Of a stretch of 64,000 nt of DNA, positions 33,906-45,714 are shown in pieces (the first letter of the stretch is position 1; each line of letters begins with the position of its first letter). The position numbers and the translations under genes were made by a program. The stretch covers positions 2,170,001-2,234,000 of the forward strand of contig JAJFPB010000007.1 in assembly GCA_020881915.1 (NCBI GenBank), read 5' to 3'. The notes under the pieces were generated by a model that was not told where the DNA came from, ran no database searches, and saw only the letters and a program-made list of their open reading frames with translations. Origin of the DNA: Paramyrothecium sp. XJ0827. Taxonomy: Eukaryota > Ascomycota > Sordariomycetes > Hypocreales > Stachybotryaceae.

Positions 33906-36900
33906 ATGCAGACCGTTCCTAGTGTAAGTTTCCGACTCCTCTTGTCCCTACCGCCTTCACTCCCGCGTCTATGCATTCCTGGACTTTTGTCCTGGCTCCT
34001 GCTTCGACCGGGCTTGAGGATGACTGGTTGACCTCGCAGTCTAATGACCCCGGAACACCATTGACCTTGTTCGTATAGCTTGTCGGAACCGGTACTGCCA
34101 TCGCTGCAGCGGCCACAGGTTTGGTCTTTGGCCAACCTACGGAACCCGAGCCTCACAACACTCGGCCTTCAACCCGCGAAAAGATCCCCCCCGGCCAACA
34201 ATCCCTTACGGTCGAGCAAGTGCTGAGTACACTTCCAATTTCCCGCCCCGGCACGAGCTCTGCCACTCCTCCACCTGTGGGTGAAGGACAACAATACTAT
34301 ACACTTCCCACCCAGCGATCTCTTTCGAGGCCTCCCTTATCTCGGTATCAGAGGCCTCTTAGTTCACAATTTACTTCTTCGAATGCTCCAGGTAGCAGAC
34401 ACTCTTTCGTGAGACAAGGGGATGGTGTTGGCGCTGGAGTTGCCGAAGGAAACAGGGACTCCATCTCATCTAGCAGCTCGTGGATTAGGAAGCTTTCCAT
34501 TCGACCACTTTCTCAACACGGGAGCCCAAGGTCCAGCGTCGGCCCCGATTCACCATCCATCACCTTTTCCCACGGTTCTAGTGCTCCGATCTTATCGCCT
34601 GCTGGGTCAGCAGCACCGCCGTTGCCCCCCAACAAGCTCGTTAAAAGGACGGCCTCGACTCGAGACTACGAAGACTCTTCAGTATCACGGCCCAGGTCCA
34701 GATCCCATTTACCCACCCTCCGCCGACCTGCTACGAGTCACCAAAGGTCTGCGACGCTCCAGCAATTTCAACCCCAATTCAACTTGGTGACGCCTGTTGA
34801 TACTACTATCCCGAGCTTTGGGAGGCAAAATCAACCACAAAACCCTTTAGATCTGCGAACCGCGGAGAGACCTTCACGTATCAACGACAAGCGTGGATGG
34901 ACATCGTTCTTCCATTCCAGAACCACCGACTCCAACGGACGCGGTGTCTCTAGCCGCCTGGGAGATTTTGGGTCTCAAGTAAGGAATCCTGCACCGAGGC
35001 GCATACAGACTGCAGGAGACGGGGATTTCTCAGCACATCTGGTCAAGCCGCGGATGGTCTCCGGAGCATCCTTTACTTCCTTTCAAGCTCCGCCGGAAGA
35101 TATACAGGAAGAGGCAGACCCACTCCCGGAGGAATTAGATTACGCGGATTCTTCCCCGGATCTCACTCCAGCCAAGCGGGCGAAAAGATCATTTTCTATG
35201 ACTTTTTCTTCCGCTGGTAACTGGGTTTCGCGCACTTCAGGAAGCCTTCGACGACCCAAAAGGGGAGCCGATTCCAAAATGGGAAATAAGCGTACTGTTT
35301 CAGAACCGCTCACCAGCCTACAATCGAGCGCGGACCAGGGCACCGATGATACGGGCGTAAACCCGGTGCATCCTGACATATCGACGGGCATGCAGGGTTC
35401 GGCGCTTGATTCAGCTCCAAACTTCCAGTCTGTGCCTCGCAAAAGAAATTCATCATCCCCCCTACCCCCACTTCCGAGGCTTTCAAGTTTTCATGTCGAC
35501 TTATCGCGCTTAGGATCCTCAGGCGGGGTCACAAATCACGTAACGCGACCCAACCAAGCGTCTGGTAGCTCTACCAGCTCCACAATCATGTCACAGTTTA
35601 GGGCATCGCTGAACGACCGTCCACCACCGGCAACCGCAGACAATTTGGAAGCCGACCCTCGAGGCTTTACTTCAGGTGACGATGACGACACCGATTTCAA
35701 GAGCGATACAATGTTCGATTCTCTGCGGACTGTAGCATCCGGCCGTGTGAGAACTGTCGAGACCCCCCTGGAGTCTGTCTACGATGAGTCGCCGCCTAGC
35801 ACGGCTGGCAATAGCAAGACCAAGCGTCTTTCCATTCAAGAGATTCTCGGCAAAGCCTGGGACGAAGACAACAGGATAATGGAAGAGGACGAAAGCTTAC
35901 CGACGCCCATTATTGCCTCATTTCGGGCAGGAAGCACCGATCACAGCCATGCCATGTATGCTCGTTTCAGCCTAGATACTGACACGAACGAGTCTCTACG
36001 CACGGGGAGAGATTTTGGTCGCCTATCTATGGATGATGACTTTGACGATGACTGGGCCAGGGATGATGAGGTTCCCTATAATGCGTTGTCGCCCCCGTCA
36101 AAGGGAAGCTCGGTTAACTCACGAGGCATTAACCCCAACGTTCGCCTCGCTCTGGCCAATATCAGCGGCAACTCTTTGCCAGAGCCTAATCGTCAGGAGG
36201 CTAGCTCTGATCGACCTGATCGACCCTTGAGTCACCTATTTGATTGGAGTGAACCTTCAACACATGAAAAACAGGACGTGGCTGGCCGCTCGCCTCGTCC
36301 CAAGACGGCCTACGCCAAGCAAGAAACCGACCCTAGAGGTGGTCGTTCCGCTTTGCGCAAAGGTCCAACGCCTACACATGTTCGAAGTCAAAGTGTCCCA
36401 GTTGTTCATGATCCCGCTGAAGAAACAAACAAACCCACTGGTGCTAAGTACGGCACGTGGGGAATGGCCACCAAGACAGTTAGCGAGGATTGGGACGATG
36501 ACTTTGAGTTCGGGGGCAGTACACCAGGGAACGACGGCAAGGAGGGCAGCGACCTCTTTGCCGTACCAGAAGCCATCCGAGCCACGCAACCAAGTGTTAA
36601 GGCTCATTCAGGACAGATTCGTGAGCTGTCACTACTCGTCAATGACCTGAAGCGCCTATGTCGTCATGGCCGTGATATGGATATACTCAATGGACCTCAA
36701 AAAGGGCTTTGGAAGGAAGCCGAGGGTATCATCGCATTGGCCTCGCCGGACGAGGACTCACTAGACGGTGACAATGAATCATCATCGTCTTTCGGATCTG
36801 ACGACTTTGATATTAGCGATCGTCTCGACGATACATTCGACTCCACATCCATAGACAAGCTAGACGCGGCTTTCGATGGGCATGAGCCTATTATGTCCAA

Positions 36901-37456
36901 AACTGCCGTTGTTCGTGAGCGACATTCTTCCCGGAGACGTTCGGTCTTCGCACCGGATGATGATATCTTTGGCGGGGGGCTGCCTGCGGCACACGATGTC
37001 CCGCAGCCTGATCGACAAAGCCGTCCTCGTACACCGGATATTCGACTCCAGAAGTCTCAGGATGTGACCAGCATCATGCGGTCCGTAGTGGAAACGATGC
37101 AACAAAGCACCGCAACAGAGCCTTTGCCCAACTCTAGATACACGAACAACAGGGTACACTTCGACACGAATAGCCTGAAAGCTCTCGTCAAGCGAGCTGG
37201 AGATCTACGTGACGCGCTCTCAGACATTATTCGAAGAGCTGACCAAATAACACAGAGTCCGGTGCGGACTCCTCGACATGAGCGCCACGTTGAATCGAGC
37301 CCAGCTTTCACCCGAGTCTTCGATGAACCAGGCTCAAGCCCTCCTCGTAGGGCCGCCAGAAGCCGTGGAGCCACTCCCATGGTTGACAGCACGTCGCCGG
37401 ATAATTCACCATCCTCGACAATGGCTCGGCGAATGCAGATGATGACTGTTAGCTAA
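33906..37456 (+). CDS. Large Ser/Pro-rich disordered protein, unknown function
   Basis: Two exons, 33906-33923 and 34079-37456, give 1131 residues. The tiny first exon (MQTVPS) is inferred because the long frame lacks an upstream ATG. The GTAAGT donor and TAG acceptor keep phase and give LVGTGTAIAAAATGLVFG next, so the start is less certain than the rest. Most of the protein is Ser/Pro/Arg-rich and probably disordered. Acidic clusters occur (DDDFDDDW, SEDWDDDFEFGG). Two more ordered helical stretches stand out: SGQIRELSLLVNDLKRLCRH with the WKEAEGIIALASPDED that follows it (about residues 835-890), and DTNSLKALVKRAGDLRDALS near residue 1050. I know no domain with this layout. The WDDDF motifs recall SIN/MEN regulators such as Byr4, but the rest does not match what I recall of that family, so I leave it unnamed. 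Confidence 0.72.
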
Positions 37457-38646
37457 TCAGCAGTCTCACATCAGCCGACTCCTTGGCATACTGCACACGC
37501 AATAACGACGTCAGCTGTGCTTTTATAGCAGAGCTCTGTACAAACTTTGTTTTCTTCGCGTTTTCTTCCTTGCATAGCGACGGTCGCACGCTGCACCCGG
37601 GCGCCATATGAGTTCAGGCATTAGAACGAATGGTTTTCCCTACAATTTCATTGCCAGGATAGTTTATCTTGTGCATTTGTCACGCATTTTTTTTTTTTGT
37701 TTTTGTTTGTGAAAGTCCAATGAGACCGTGGATTCCATGACAGGCATTGTCGCATACCTTATTTCACGATGAACGCGGAAGGCGGACGGGTGCGAACGTG
37801 GAAAGCCTGGTGCCCCAGCTCCTCCGATGGGAACAGACGACCTGGTCCTAAGGCACCAAGCTTGTGGGTATAATTGTGGAAACTAGTTACTTCGCTGTTC
37901 AAGATGCCTCTTGATGAAGTTTTTAGGTTTTGGTTGAGGATTTCTTTTGTGCCAAACCATTTGTACCCTACCCTTCGACATGCTGATGAAGGAATAATGA
38001 TACAAAGAGGGGAACTGGACGGAGGGGCTCGCACGACGAGAAGCTCGAGTTCTGGTGCCTTGCCATCGCATGAGTGGAATCTCGGTTGGGGAGATTAGGC
38101 GCTTGCACGTGGAACGGTCTTTCATGTGGAAATAAAAGCTGGAATGGGGAACGGGATACGGATACAGGATATGGTATAAGGAAACAGTGAAATCACGTAG
38201 CATTGGCGCATTATGATATTTTACGAATGCATGAATAGAGCTTGGTTGCTATTGCACCTTGCTCATTTCGAAAGATTTCTGGACTTATTTTTTTGGTGAC
38301 GCGAGAGCATCTGCCAAATGAGAGAGCACGGCAACCAACTTTATCGATATGAACATTTATTGATCATGAGATGCCGAGCAAAATTCCCTCAAGAGCATCG
38401 CTATACAAAATGCCAAACTATCCAAAATTTCCACGGTCATGACGAGTAGCTGTGCGTAAATTTGCAGCTGTGAAGGCATGACGGCACGATGGGGTATATA
38501 TCCGCGTTACGATATTTGGCTTTTCATTCGTTACAATACAAAAGAAACAAAGGCAGTTGAAGTGTCTAGGATCGAGTCAGAATCTGATCGGGGTGGTCGA
38601 GTTGTCTTGATCCTTCTTGCCCCGGCACTAAGATGCCGGTGGCCAT
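37457..38646. other. Convergent spacer between two large genes
   Basis: This 1190-base space holds two 3' untranslated regions. A T-run lies at 37688-37699. No gene is seen. Confidence 0.55.
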
Positions 38647-41600
38647 TCATTGGTACCACCCAAAGGCCGACTCTTCACGGAGCCAGTCCTTCTGGCTGCG
38701 GTCTTGCTGCTGCTGCGTGATAGCTCGGGTGGGGTTCCACAAAGCCTGGCTGCTGAACTCGAAGGAAGTTGAGTACAAACTCCTGACCTTCTCGCTGCGG
38801 GAACCGCGGGACGTCTTGAAGGGTTTGGCCAGCTCGAGCTCGGTAGTCGTCTCCTCTGACGAGTGCGCCTCCTGAGCGGGTTGCCAAAGAGTTCCAGAAC
38901 TTTCCGGAATAGAGGCGGAGATAGGGCTTGGTTGAGACCAGAGATTTAACTTGCTGACGTTCTCGGGTGTCAAGTAAACATCTGCGGGCGCCTCGAATGC
39001 TGTTTCCGTCACGGCGCGCTCCACAACTGCATCTGCCGAAGCAACTGTTGGTGCTGCTTCGTCTGGAATGTAACCAGCCAAGATTGCGTTGGCTAGAGCA
39101 ACCTCCCAGTCTGCTTCAGATACTACTGGGATACGAACACGTTGACCGGCTCGGATAGCTTTCTGTAAAGCAGCATCCCAGTCTTGGTATTCAACGGTTC
39201 GCCATGGTCGAATCCTGGTGATGGGACGACTGGGATCGGGCTTGGCTCCTTGTTCCAGTGGACCTTGTTCCTCTTTGACCAGAGTAGTTGTCTTGGTTTC
39301 AAGGGGAGGTGAGTCGGCCTTCTGCTCCGAGTTGCTTCGTACGCGGGAGGCAAACCAGCCCTGCGCCTTTGGAGCCTTCGTTGCTGGCTTCGGAGGAATT
39401 TCGACAGAGTTTTCTGGGGCATTTGGCGGAGGTGTTGATGGAGAGGCCTCCTTCTTGCCTCCCCAAGGGCTCCATGAGCCTATCTTAGGAATGCTCTTCC
39501 ATTCAAAGGCATTCTTCTTAGCTGCGTTAGAGCCAGGCGCATTGGGAGCCGTGATGTCAGCATCAATATTCTGGGGATTTAGACTGGAGATCTCAGGTGA
39601 TTTAATCTCATTGACAGTCTCCAGGCTCTCTTGTATAGCACTTGTCACCGGCTTTAGGCCATTTTGGAACATTGACAAAGCCTCAAGCTCCTGCTTCGGG
39701 TTGCTCCACAAGAGTTGGCGGGACGTCACCTGTTTGATCTGAAACGGCAGCATCCAGAGTTCAGAACTAGAGACAGTGGATGGTACAGCTTTTCGGAGCT
39801 TTGCGCGGATGGGTTTCTCTGATGAGGAAGCGGCATATGACTGCCAATGCGTTGCTTGAGGAAGCCCCAGGTTTTCTTGTGATTCTAGAGATCGTGGCGA
39901 CCACATCAAACTAGGGCCAAAGGCAGCAGGCTGAGTAGGAAGGATTGAAATAGGCTCAGGACCGTCCACCTCAAGTTCCTCGTCCACTTCGATCTCTCTT
40001 TGGGCTAGCATAGGTGAAGTGGAACGACGGAGCAATTCTGGTAGGTCCGTAGCATGCTCGAATTGAAGTCGTTCGTCCTCTTCATGAACTTCAAGCTCTT
40101 CAACCTCGGTTCGTCTCAATGGCTGTGCAGAAGTGGGCCGGACACTTTCTGTGATCATGGTTTCGATCTCTTGCATTAAATCCTCATCCTCTTCTGATTC
40201 CTCTCCCAGGTCCTCTGCGCCTCCGAGTTGTGAAATTGCATTCGAGGAAATAGGGCGAGCGGTTGCTGTAAGCCACCTTTCAACCTCATATCCCACTACT
40301 TCCTCACTCTCATTGGGTTCTCCTCTTTGACCATCAATCGTTTCAAGTTGCGAGATAGGATGCGAGGAAGGAGGACGAGTGGTCGCTGTGACCGGCATTT
40401 CGGCCTCAGATTCTACTACTTTCTCGACTTCCTCGGATTCTTTTCCTTCACTCTCGATGGCTTCGAGTTGCGGCAAGGCAGGTGAGGATGCAGGACGAGC
40501 GCTTGTTGTGACAAAGGCCCCGGCATCATCCGCCGTTTTCTTGTCTTGCTCTGGCTCTTCACCCTGATATTCGGCCATCTCAAGTTGCGAGATGGACTGT
40601 AAAGAGGCAGGACGAACATTTCTTGTGATGAGGATATTTTCCTCTTCCACTGCTTCCCTTGCTCGCTCTGCTTCATCTTCTTCTTGATCCTCAATGACCT
40701 CAAGTTGCGTGATGAAACGCGAAGAAGTAGGGCGAGGACTCGTGGTAGAAAGTGTTTCCGTTTCTTGCGCTCTTTCCTCCCTTTGTTCATACTCTGACTC
40801 TTCTCCTTGATCCTCGATGACAGCTAGTTGCGTGGTGGTATACGAGGAAGTAGGTCGAACGGTTGCTGTTACCGGAGTCTCGACCCCAAATTCTACTAAT
40901 TCATCTTCGACCAAAATGTCATCGTAAAAATCGTGGTCACCTAAGACTGTGGAGTCATGCTTGAAACTCTGGTTTAGTGTTTGGATCGTGGAGTTCATAG
41001 ACATTGTGATTCCATTGGTTGCGGGGCTGCTGACGTCCTCAACCAGAACGGTGTCGAGGACAGGAGCCTCTACAGCGTTGGCTACCTCAGGGCTTCTCTG
41101 TTCGTCTTCGCGGAGCAGGCTTGACTGGGAGGGTACCGTATTATTGGACTGGAGGAGACTGGCTATTTCCCACAACGTGCTTTCGTCAAAATCATCGTCA
41201 CCACTGCTGCTGTCTTCGCCGTATTCTGAGAGACTTTCAAAGTCATCTTCTTTCTCGTATTCATCAAGGAACGAGCTTGAGTAACCTTGCGGTTCAAGCG
41301 AGTTGGGACTCAGCACATTGTTGGGAGCCATCATCGAGCGGGCAGAAGACATGGTACCCGGAATTGGCATAAATGTCTGGGGCCGAAGCTGCACAGTAGG
41401 GACGTCTGACTTCTCACCCCAGGGGAATTGGAAGATACCAAGAGTATCCCTTTTGTTCGGTAGAGGCTTAGGACTTTCCAGTATGTCGGGAAGCATTGTC
41501 ATTCTCTTCGGACGGCGAGGCGGTTTCTGGGTAAGAGGTCGTACGGGAGTCTTTCGAATTGGTGATTCAGCACGCCCGGGAGCTAAAGGCATTTTCCACA

Positions 41601-44600
41601 TCCCGGTATTGGCTACATTGGGCTTCGTCTGGCCAGCGGAAGCTACCCAAAGACTCGTGCTCTCAACCCGAAGAGGCTCGAGGACCTTCTTGGCTGTCGA
41701 ACGCATGGCAAGGCCGGGCTGCCACAATAATGTCTCCAAAGACTCAGGTCTCTGCGCGGCTGGCAACCAAAGCTTACCTTTAGTTTCAGCAGCTTCCCGT
41801 GTCTTGAAATGTTGACGTTCCCAGAGAGCAGGTTCCGGTACAGTCGAGGCAAGGTCCTCGTTGAACGATGGCTGAATGACGGCTTCAGTTGTGATGATCT
41901 CGCCTTCAGTTTCGCTCTCAGACTCGTCGGTGTCCGGAGGGGTGGGACTGCCCAATTGAACCATCGAAGGCATGACGACCAGATAGCTCATGCGACTTCC
42001 TGAGTTGCGCGAATGTGGTTCGGTCGATGGTAGCATTCCACGGCTTGAGCGAGAGGAAGATGACCTCGATCGTAAGTTTGCTTGCGACTGGGCTTGGTTT
42101 GCCAGGATGGAAAGACGCTGCCGGTTCTGATCATTTGAAGATGGCTCGTCGAGCTGCGACATGATTGAGATCCTAACAACCTCCGATCTAGAGGCTCGGT
42201 TTGGTGAGGTATTTGTGGAAGACTGGATGGTAGACAGGGAGTCTCTGTTCAAGTCCTGTTTGATGCGTTGCCAGTAGTTCTCTTGCATGCCCATCTCCAC
42301 CTCGAGATTTGCCAGTAGGGTCATCCTGTTCTTATCCTCGGCACTCGTAGGCTCGTCTATGGGCTCATCGAGCTTTGCCAGTTGCTGATCAATTGCTTTA
42401 AGTGCGTGCTCGGGAGACTCCAGGGGAGACGGCTCTGCTTCAATGAAAATTGGCCTAGGCGGTCTGTTCAAAGCTAAAGGCATTGGTGGAGGCATTTTTC
42501 GAGGCTTTGTTCCATTCTCTCGGCGGGTGAATGTTGGGCAATTGTCTCCGACACGGCGATGCCATGTCGAGCTTGTCGCTTCCGCCGCCTCGTCCGTTCG
42601 CAGTTCCTCTGGCTGAGTCTGATGTTCAATTGACGAGTCCAGAAGCAACAACACAACTTCGGAGCTATCCTCGTCCTGCTGTACAGGCTTAGAATCTTCT
42701 GCATCAGTGCTGGTAAGACCTTCCTTGACAGCGGAAAGCTTAGGCACAGGGGGAACGGCAACCTCCTTAGCTCTCTGAATGTTGACGGGTTGAGCTGGTG
42801 AGTGAACGGACCCCCATGCAGTTGTTGTATCATCTCGGATGTTGCTCTCGCTCCACATTGATGCACTTGGGAGATTGTCTGGAGGAAGCACCGGGGACGA
42901 TTGCCGCTTGTGCTCATCCGGACGAGTAGCTTCCGAAGCACGCGCCAACCATGTGCCTCTCCCGCCATTGGGCAGTACCGAAGAATCTACGCTGAATTTC
43001 GAGATGTTGTGGTTCATCTTGAGAGGGCTTTTGTGGGTTTTGATGGTGGCCAGAGGTTGTGCCACTTGGGGTGGAGAAGGCAGCGGTGGAATCTCGGGCT
43101 CGGTATTCGAAGTGGATGAATAGAATATCTCCATCTTCTCATCGAATGTCATGCTTTTTGTCTTGTTTGGCTGCGGGCGTAGGGGGTCTCCATCACTTGG
43201 CGGCAGAGGCGGAAGAGGAGGCAGCTGGCTTGGGTCGCCTGCTGAAGCGTTGAATATTGAGAGTTTGGACTTGGCTGAACCACCAGACAAAGTTCTCATG
43301 TGGTACTGCGCTTTGCGAGGCGAGATTTCAGCAGGAAATATGATCCTATCCATACTTGGCTGTCGTGTTCTGGGCCTTGGGCGATCGAGCACTAGGGCTG
43401 GTTGCGCTTGTACTGGGGGTTGCACAGGTAGATTTAAGGCAGCAGCCGCTGCTTCCTCGTTGATACTCTTGACAGCAGCCGGGTTGGCGTATTCAATCTC
43501 ATTGAAGAGCATGACTGTTTGCTCCTGGAGCACAGCTTTCGATCTCGGAATCGCTCCACCCCTGGGATTGCTTGGGAGCCCGACGATGGTTCTGGGTTCA
43601 CCAAAGGCCTTAGCGGATGAAGCGGAATTCTGCGAGCCTTGGGGTGGCGAAGGGGGCTTCTGCCTCGACGGTCGGACGTTCGCCTTGGCCGAACTAGTCC
43701 TCTCAAGGATGGTCTTCCGAACATCTTGTTGGCGCTGGGCTGTACGATCAGGCGCTTGGTTATCAGTTTGCTCCCATTGACGATTGATTCGTAATGGCTC
43801 AGGCATCGGTACTAAGAAAGAGATAGGTGACTCGGGCTTGGGTGTGATCAGAGCAGAGGCGACTCTAGCATTCGCGAACATGAATCCTGGGGTCGGCCTC
43901 AATGGCGATCGTGGAGGCGGGACAGGGGGAGCTTGGCTCGATTCCGACGATTCCAACTGGCCTTCACCTGCTGTCTCAGCTGCCTTCGGCTCATCTGTTC
44001 TGATAACTAGCGGAGACTTTGGCATCTTGAGGGTCATTGCTGGTGATTTTTGTTGCGATTCACGAGGTGATTCACGAGGTGACTGCCGGGGGGATCTTCG
44101 CCGAAGCTCCTCTGCGCCAGGCGAAAGCTGGGCGGATGAAGAGGTCCCCGTCGACTGCAGCTTTGATGGCAGTTCTGGAATGAGCTCACCAGATGGCTTC
44201 CTCGGTAGGTGACTGGATGAAGCCCTTTCGAGCACTTTCCTTGTCACGTTTCCTGCTGGCTGAGGAACGCTGGATGGCACCTGTGGTGCTGGGCGTGATG
44301 GAATCAGGTTCGCACTCAGTGGGTTAGGGAGTTGATCTCTTCGCTCCTTCTCATTTCGAGCTGCGGTCGCCAAATCAACAGTAGCTACCCTATTGAGTGG
44401 ATTCTGGTTGCTATATTGGTCGAGAATTGGGTTGGAAATGGCGATTTTGCCCGTCCTTGATTTTAGATTGCGTACCAATCGACTCCTGTCCTCCGGGGTG
44501 CTCTTGGAGATCGAACGCGCCTCGTCTCGGGAGGGAGGGTATAATTGACCTTGTACCGGGACGCCGCCAACGCCTGCCTGGCTTTGACCCGGAATGGGTG

Positions 44601-45714
44601 GTTTGATCATCGGCAGCGGACCACTTCTCGACAACGAAGGCAGGGCGGTTGTAGTCGCCATGGCCTCTGACTTGAGCTCCTCATAGCGATTCGGAGGGTA
44701 GAAGGCATTAGCAGTGGTAAGGTTTCGACTTTGCAGGTCGCGTGTCATCGGGCCTTGTGATGTGTCAAAGTCCGAGCCCGGAGGGCCATTTCGTGACGGG
44801 CCTGGAATGCCTTCATTCGATCCTACCAGAGTCTGCTGGAAGACAGCTACAATACCTGTAGTGAGTTAGCAATAGCAACTCTTGTTCGGGAACTCGACGA
44901 ACCTATCACAAATAATAGGCCGGTGGCAGGAACGGCAGTTCGCGGAATCAAATCTATGAAGTCAAGGCCCAAAAGCAGGGGAACGCTCGTCTTTAAGTCA
45001 GGTCTGTTAGCGGCTTGTGTGCATCGATTGAAGAATGCATGTTGCATACCGCGGTCCAGATCAAGAGTCCAACAATGATCAAGAGAACACCTTTCGCACG
45101 AGACGCATCGGGTGAGTCGCTCTTCATCTCCTTGCGCAGCCCGACAGCTATTGCCCTCCCAAACAGTAGAATGGCCAGAAAGAAGTCGACTGCGAGTGCC
45201 ACGATGCCGAGCGGCAGTAACAGCGTGGTCGAGGTGCATACAGGTTTAAACTGAGGTCTTTGAACCCCGACAAAGCCACATCCAACAACGAAGCGAAGGA
45301 AGACGACGATCTGAAGGAAGATGGACGAGAAGGAACGTTTTCGGCGGTTGTGAATGGCGAGGAGCAAGAACTGTTCGAGCGCCACGCGCGCGAGTTGATC
45401 GAAGCCGGAAGAGAAGGCGACGGCGACCTGGCACGGTACAAGAGCGGCGTTTTCGATCAGGTAGGCGGCGAAGGAGACTTGCGCCCAGAGTGTAGAGGAA
45501 ATTAGGAATACTGCGAGGACCAGCCTCGGCCCGTCGCGGAAAAGAAACCGGCCATTGGCCTTGATAAAGAGAAAAGCAGCACCCGAAGTCGCATTCAGAA
45601 GGAGACCACTAAATGAATTCCCTGTTAGGCAGATGACAATTAAACCTCGAGGGGCCTCCTGACTCACAAGACGAATGCTGCGGTCAAGGCCTGGTTATTA
45701 GCAGAGACGGCCAT
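38647..45714 (-). CDS. Seven-membrane-segment protein with very long repetitive cytoplasmic tail
   Basis: Four exons, 45714-45668, 45608-45050, 44990-44903 and 44855-38647, give 2300 residues. The first ~225 residues carry seven hydrophobic segments, for example ALTAAFVFGLLLNATSG, RLVLAVFLISSTLWAQVSF, IFLQIVVFLRFVVGCGFVGV, LLLPLGIVALAVDFFLAILL and VPATGLLFVIGIVAVF. The last three exon joins run through this region. The ~2070-residue tail is rich in Ser, Pro and Glu. It contains SPRE microrepeats, seven tandem ~40-residue repeats (40033-40869), at least twelve [LM]W motifs such as LLWQPG and NLWSQP (38730-41840), and a duplicated DW box (39062-39189). No signal peptide apart from segment 1. 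I recognise no named family. A receptor-like or membrane-anchored scaffold role is inference from architecture only. The introns were chosen to keep frame: the first uses acceptor TTTAG with a CTAAC branch site, the second a TTAAAG acceptor. Confidence 0.8.
39062..39189 (-). repeat. Duplicated DW-x-x-AL box in the tail
   Basis: Two adjacent copies of a ~25-residue unit are encoded, with DWDAALQKAIRAG and DWEVALANAILAG as cores. Each core would form a short amphipathic helix. Confidence 0.65.
40033..40869 (-). repeat. Seven tandem 120-bp coding repeats
   Basis: Seven consecutive units of 39-41 codons lie inside the large membrane-protein gene. Each opens with T-x-x-x-R-P-x-S (TATVRPTSS, TTSPRPTSS, TRNVRPASL, TTSARPASS, TATTRPPSS, TATARPISS, TESVRPTSA). 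Most continue with a QLE-type core and then an acidic Glu-rich stretch. The units are diverged at both DNA and protein level, so the array is old rather than a recent slippage product. Confidence 0.8.

Noticed and set aside
33906..37456. Byr4/Bfa1 identity for the WDDDF-containing protein
   Set aside because: The acidic WDDDF motifs are suggestive, but the N-terminal and C-terminal sequence does not resemble what I know of Byr4.
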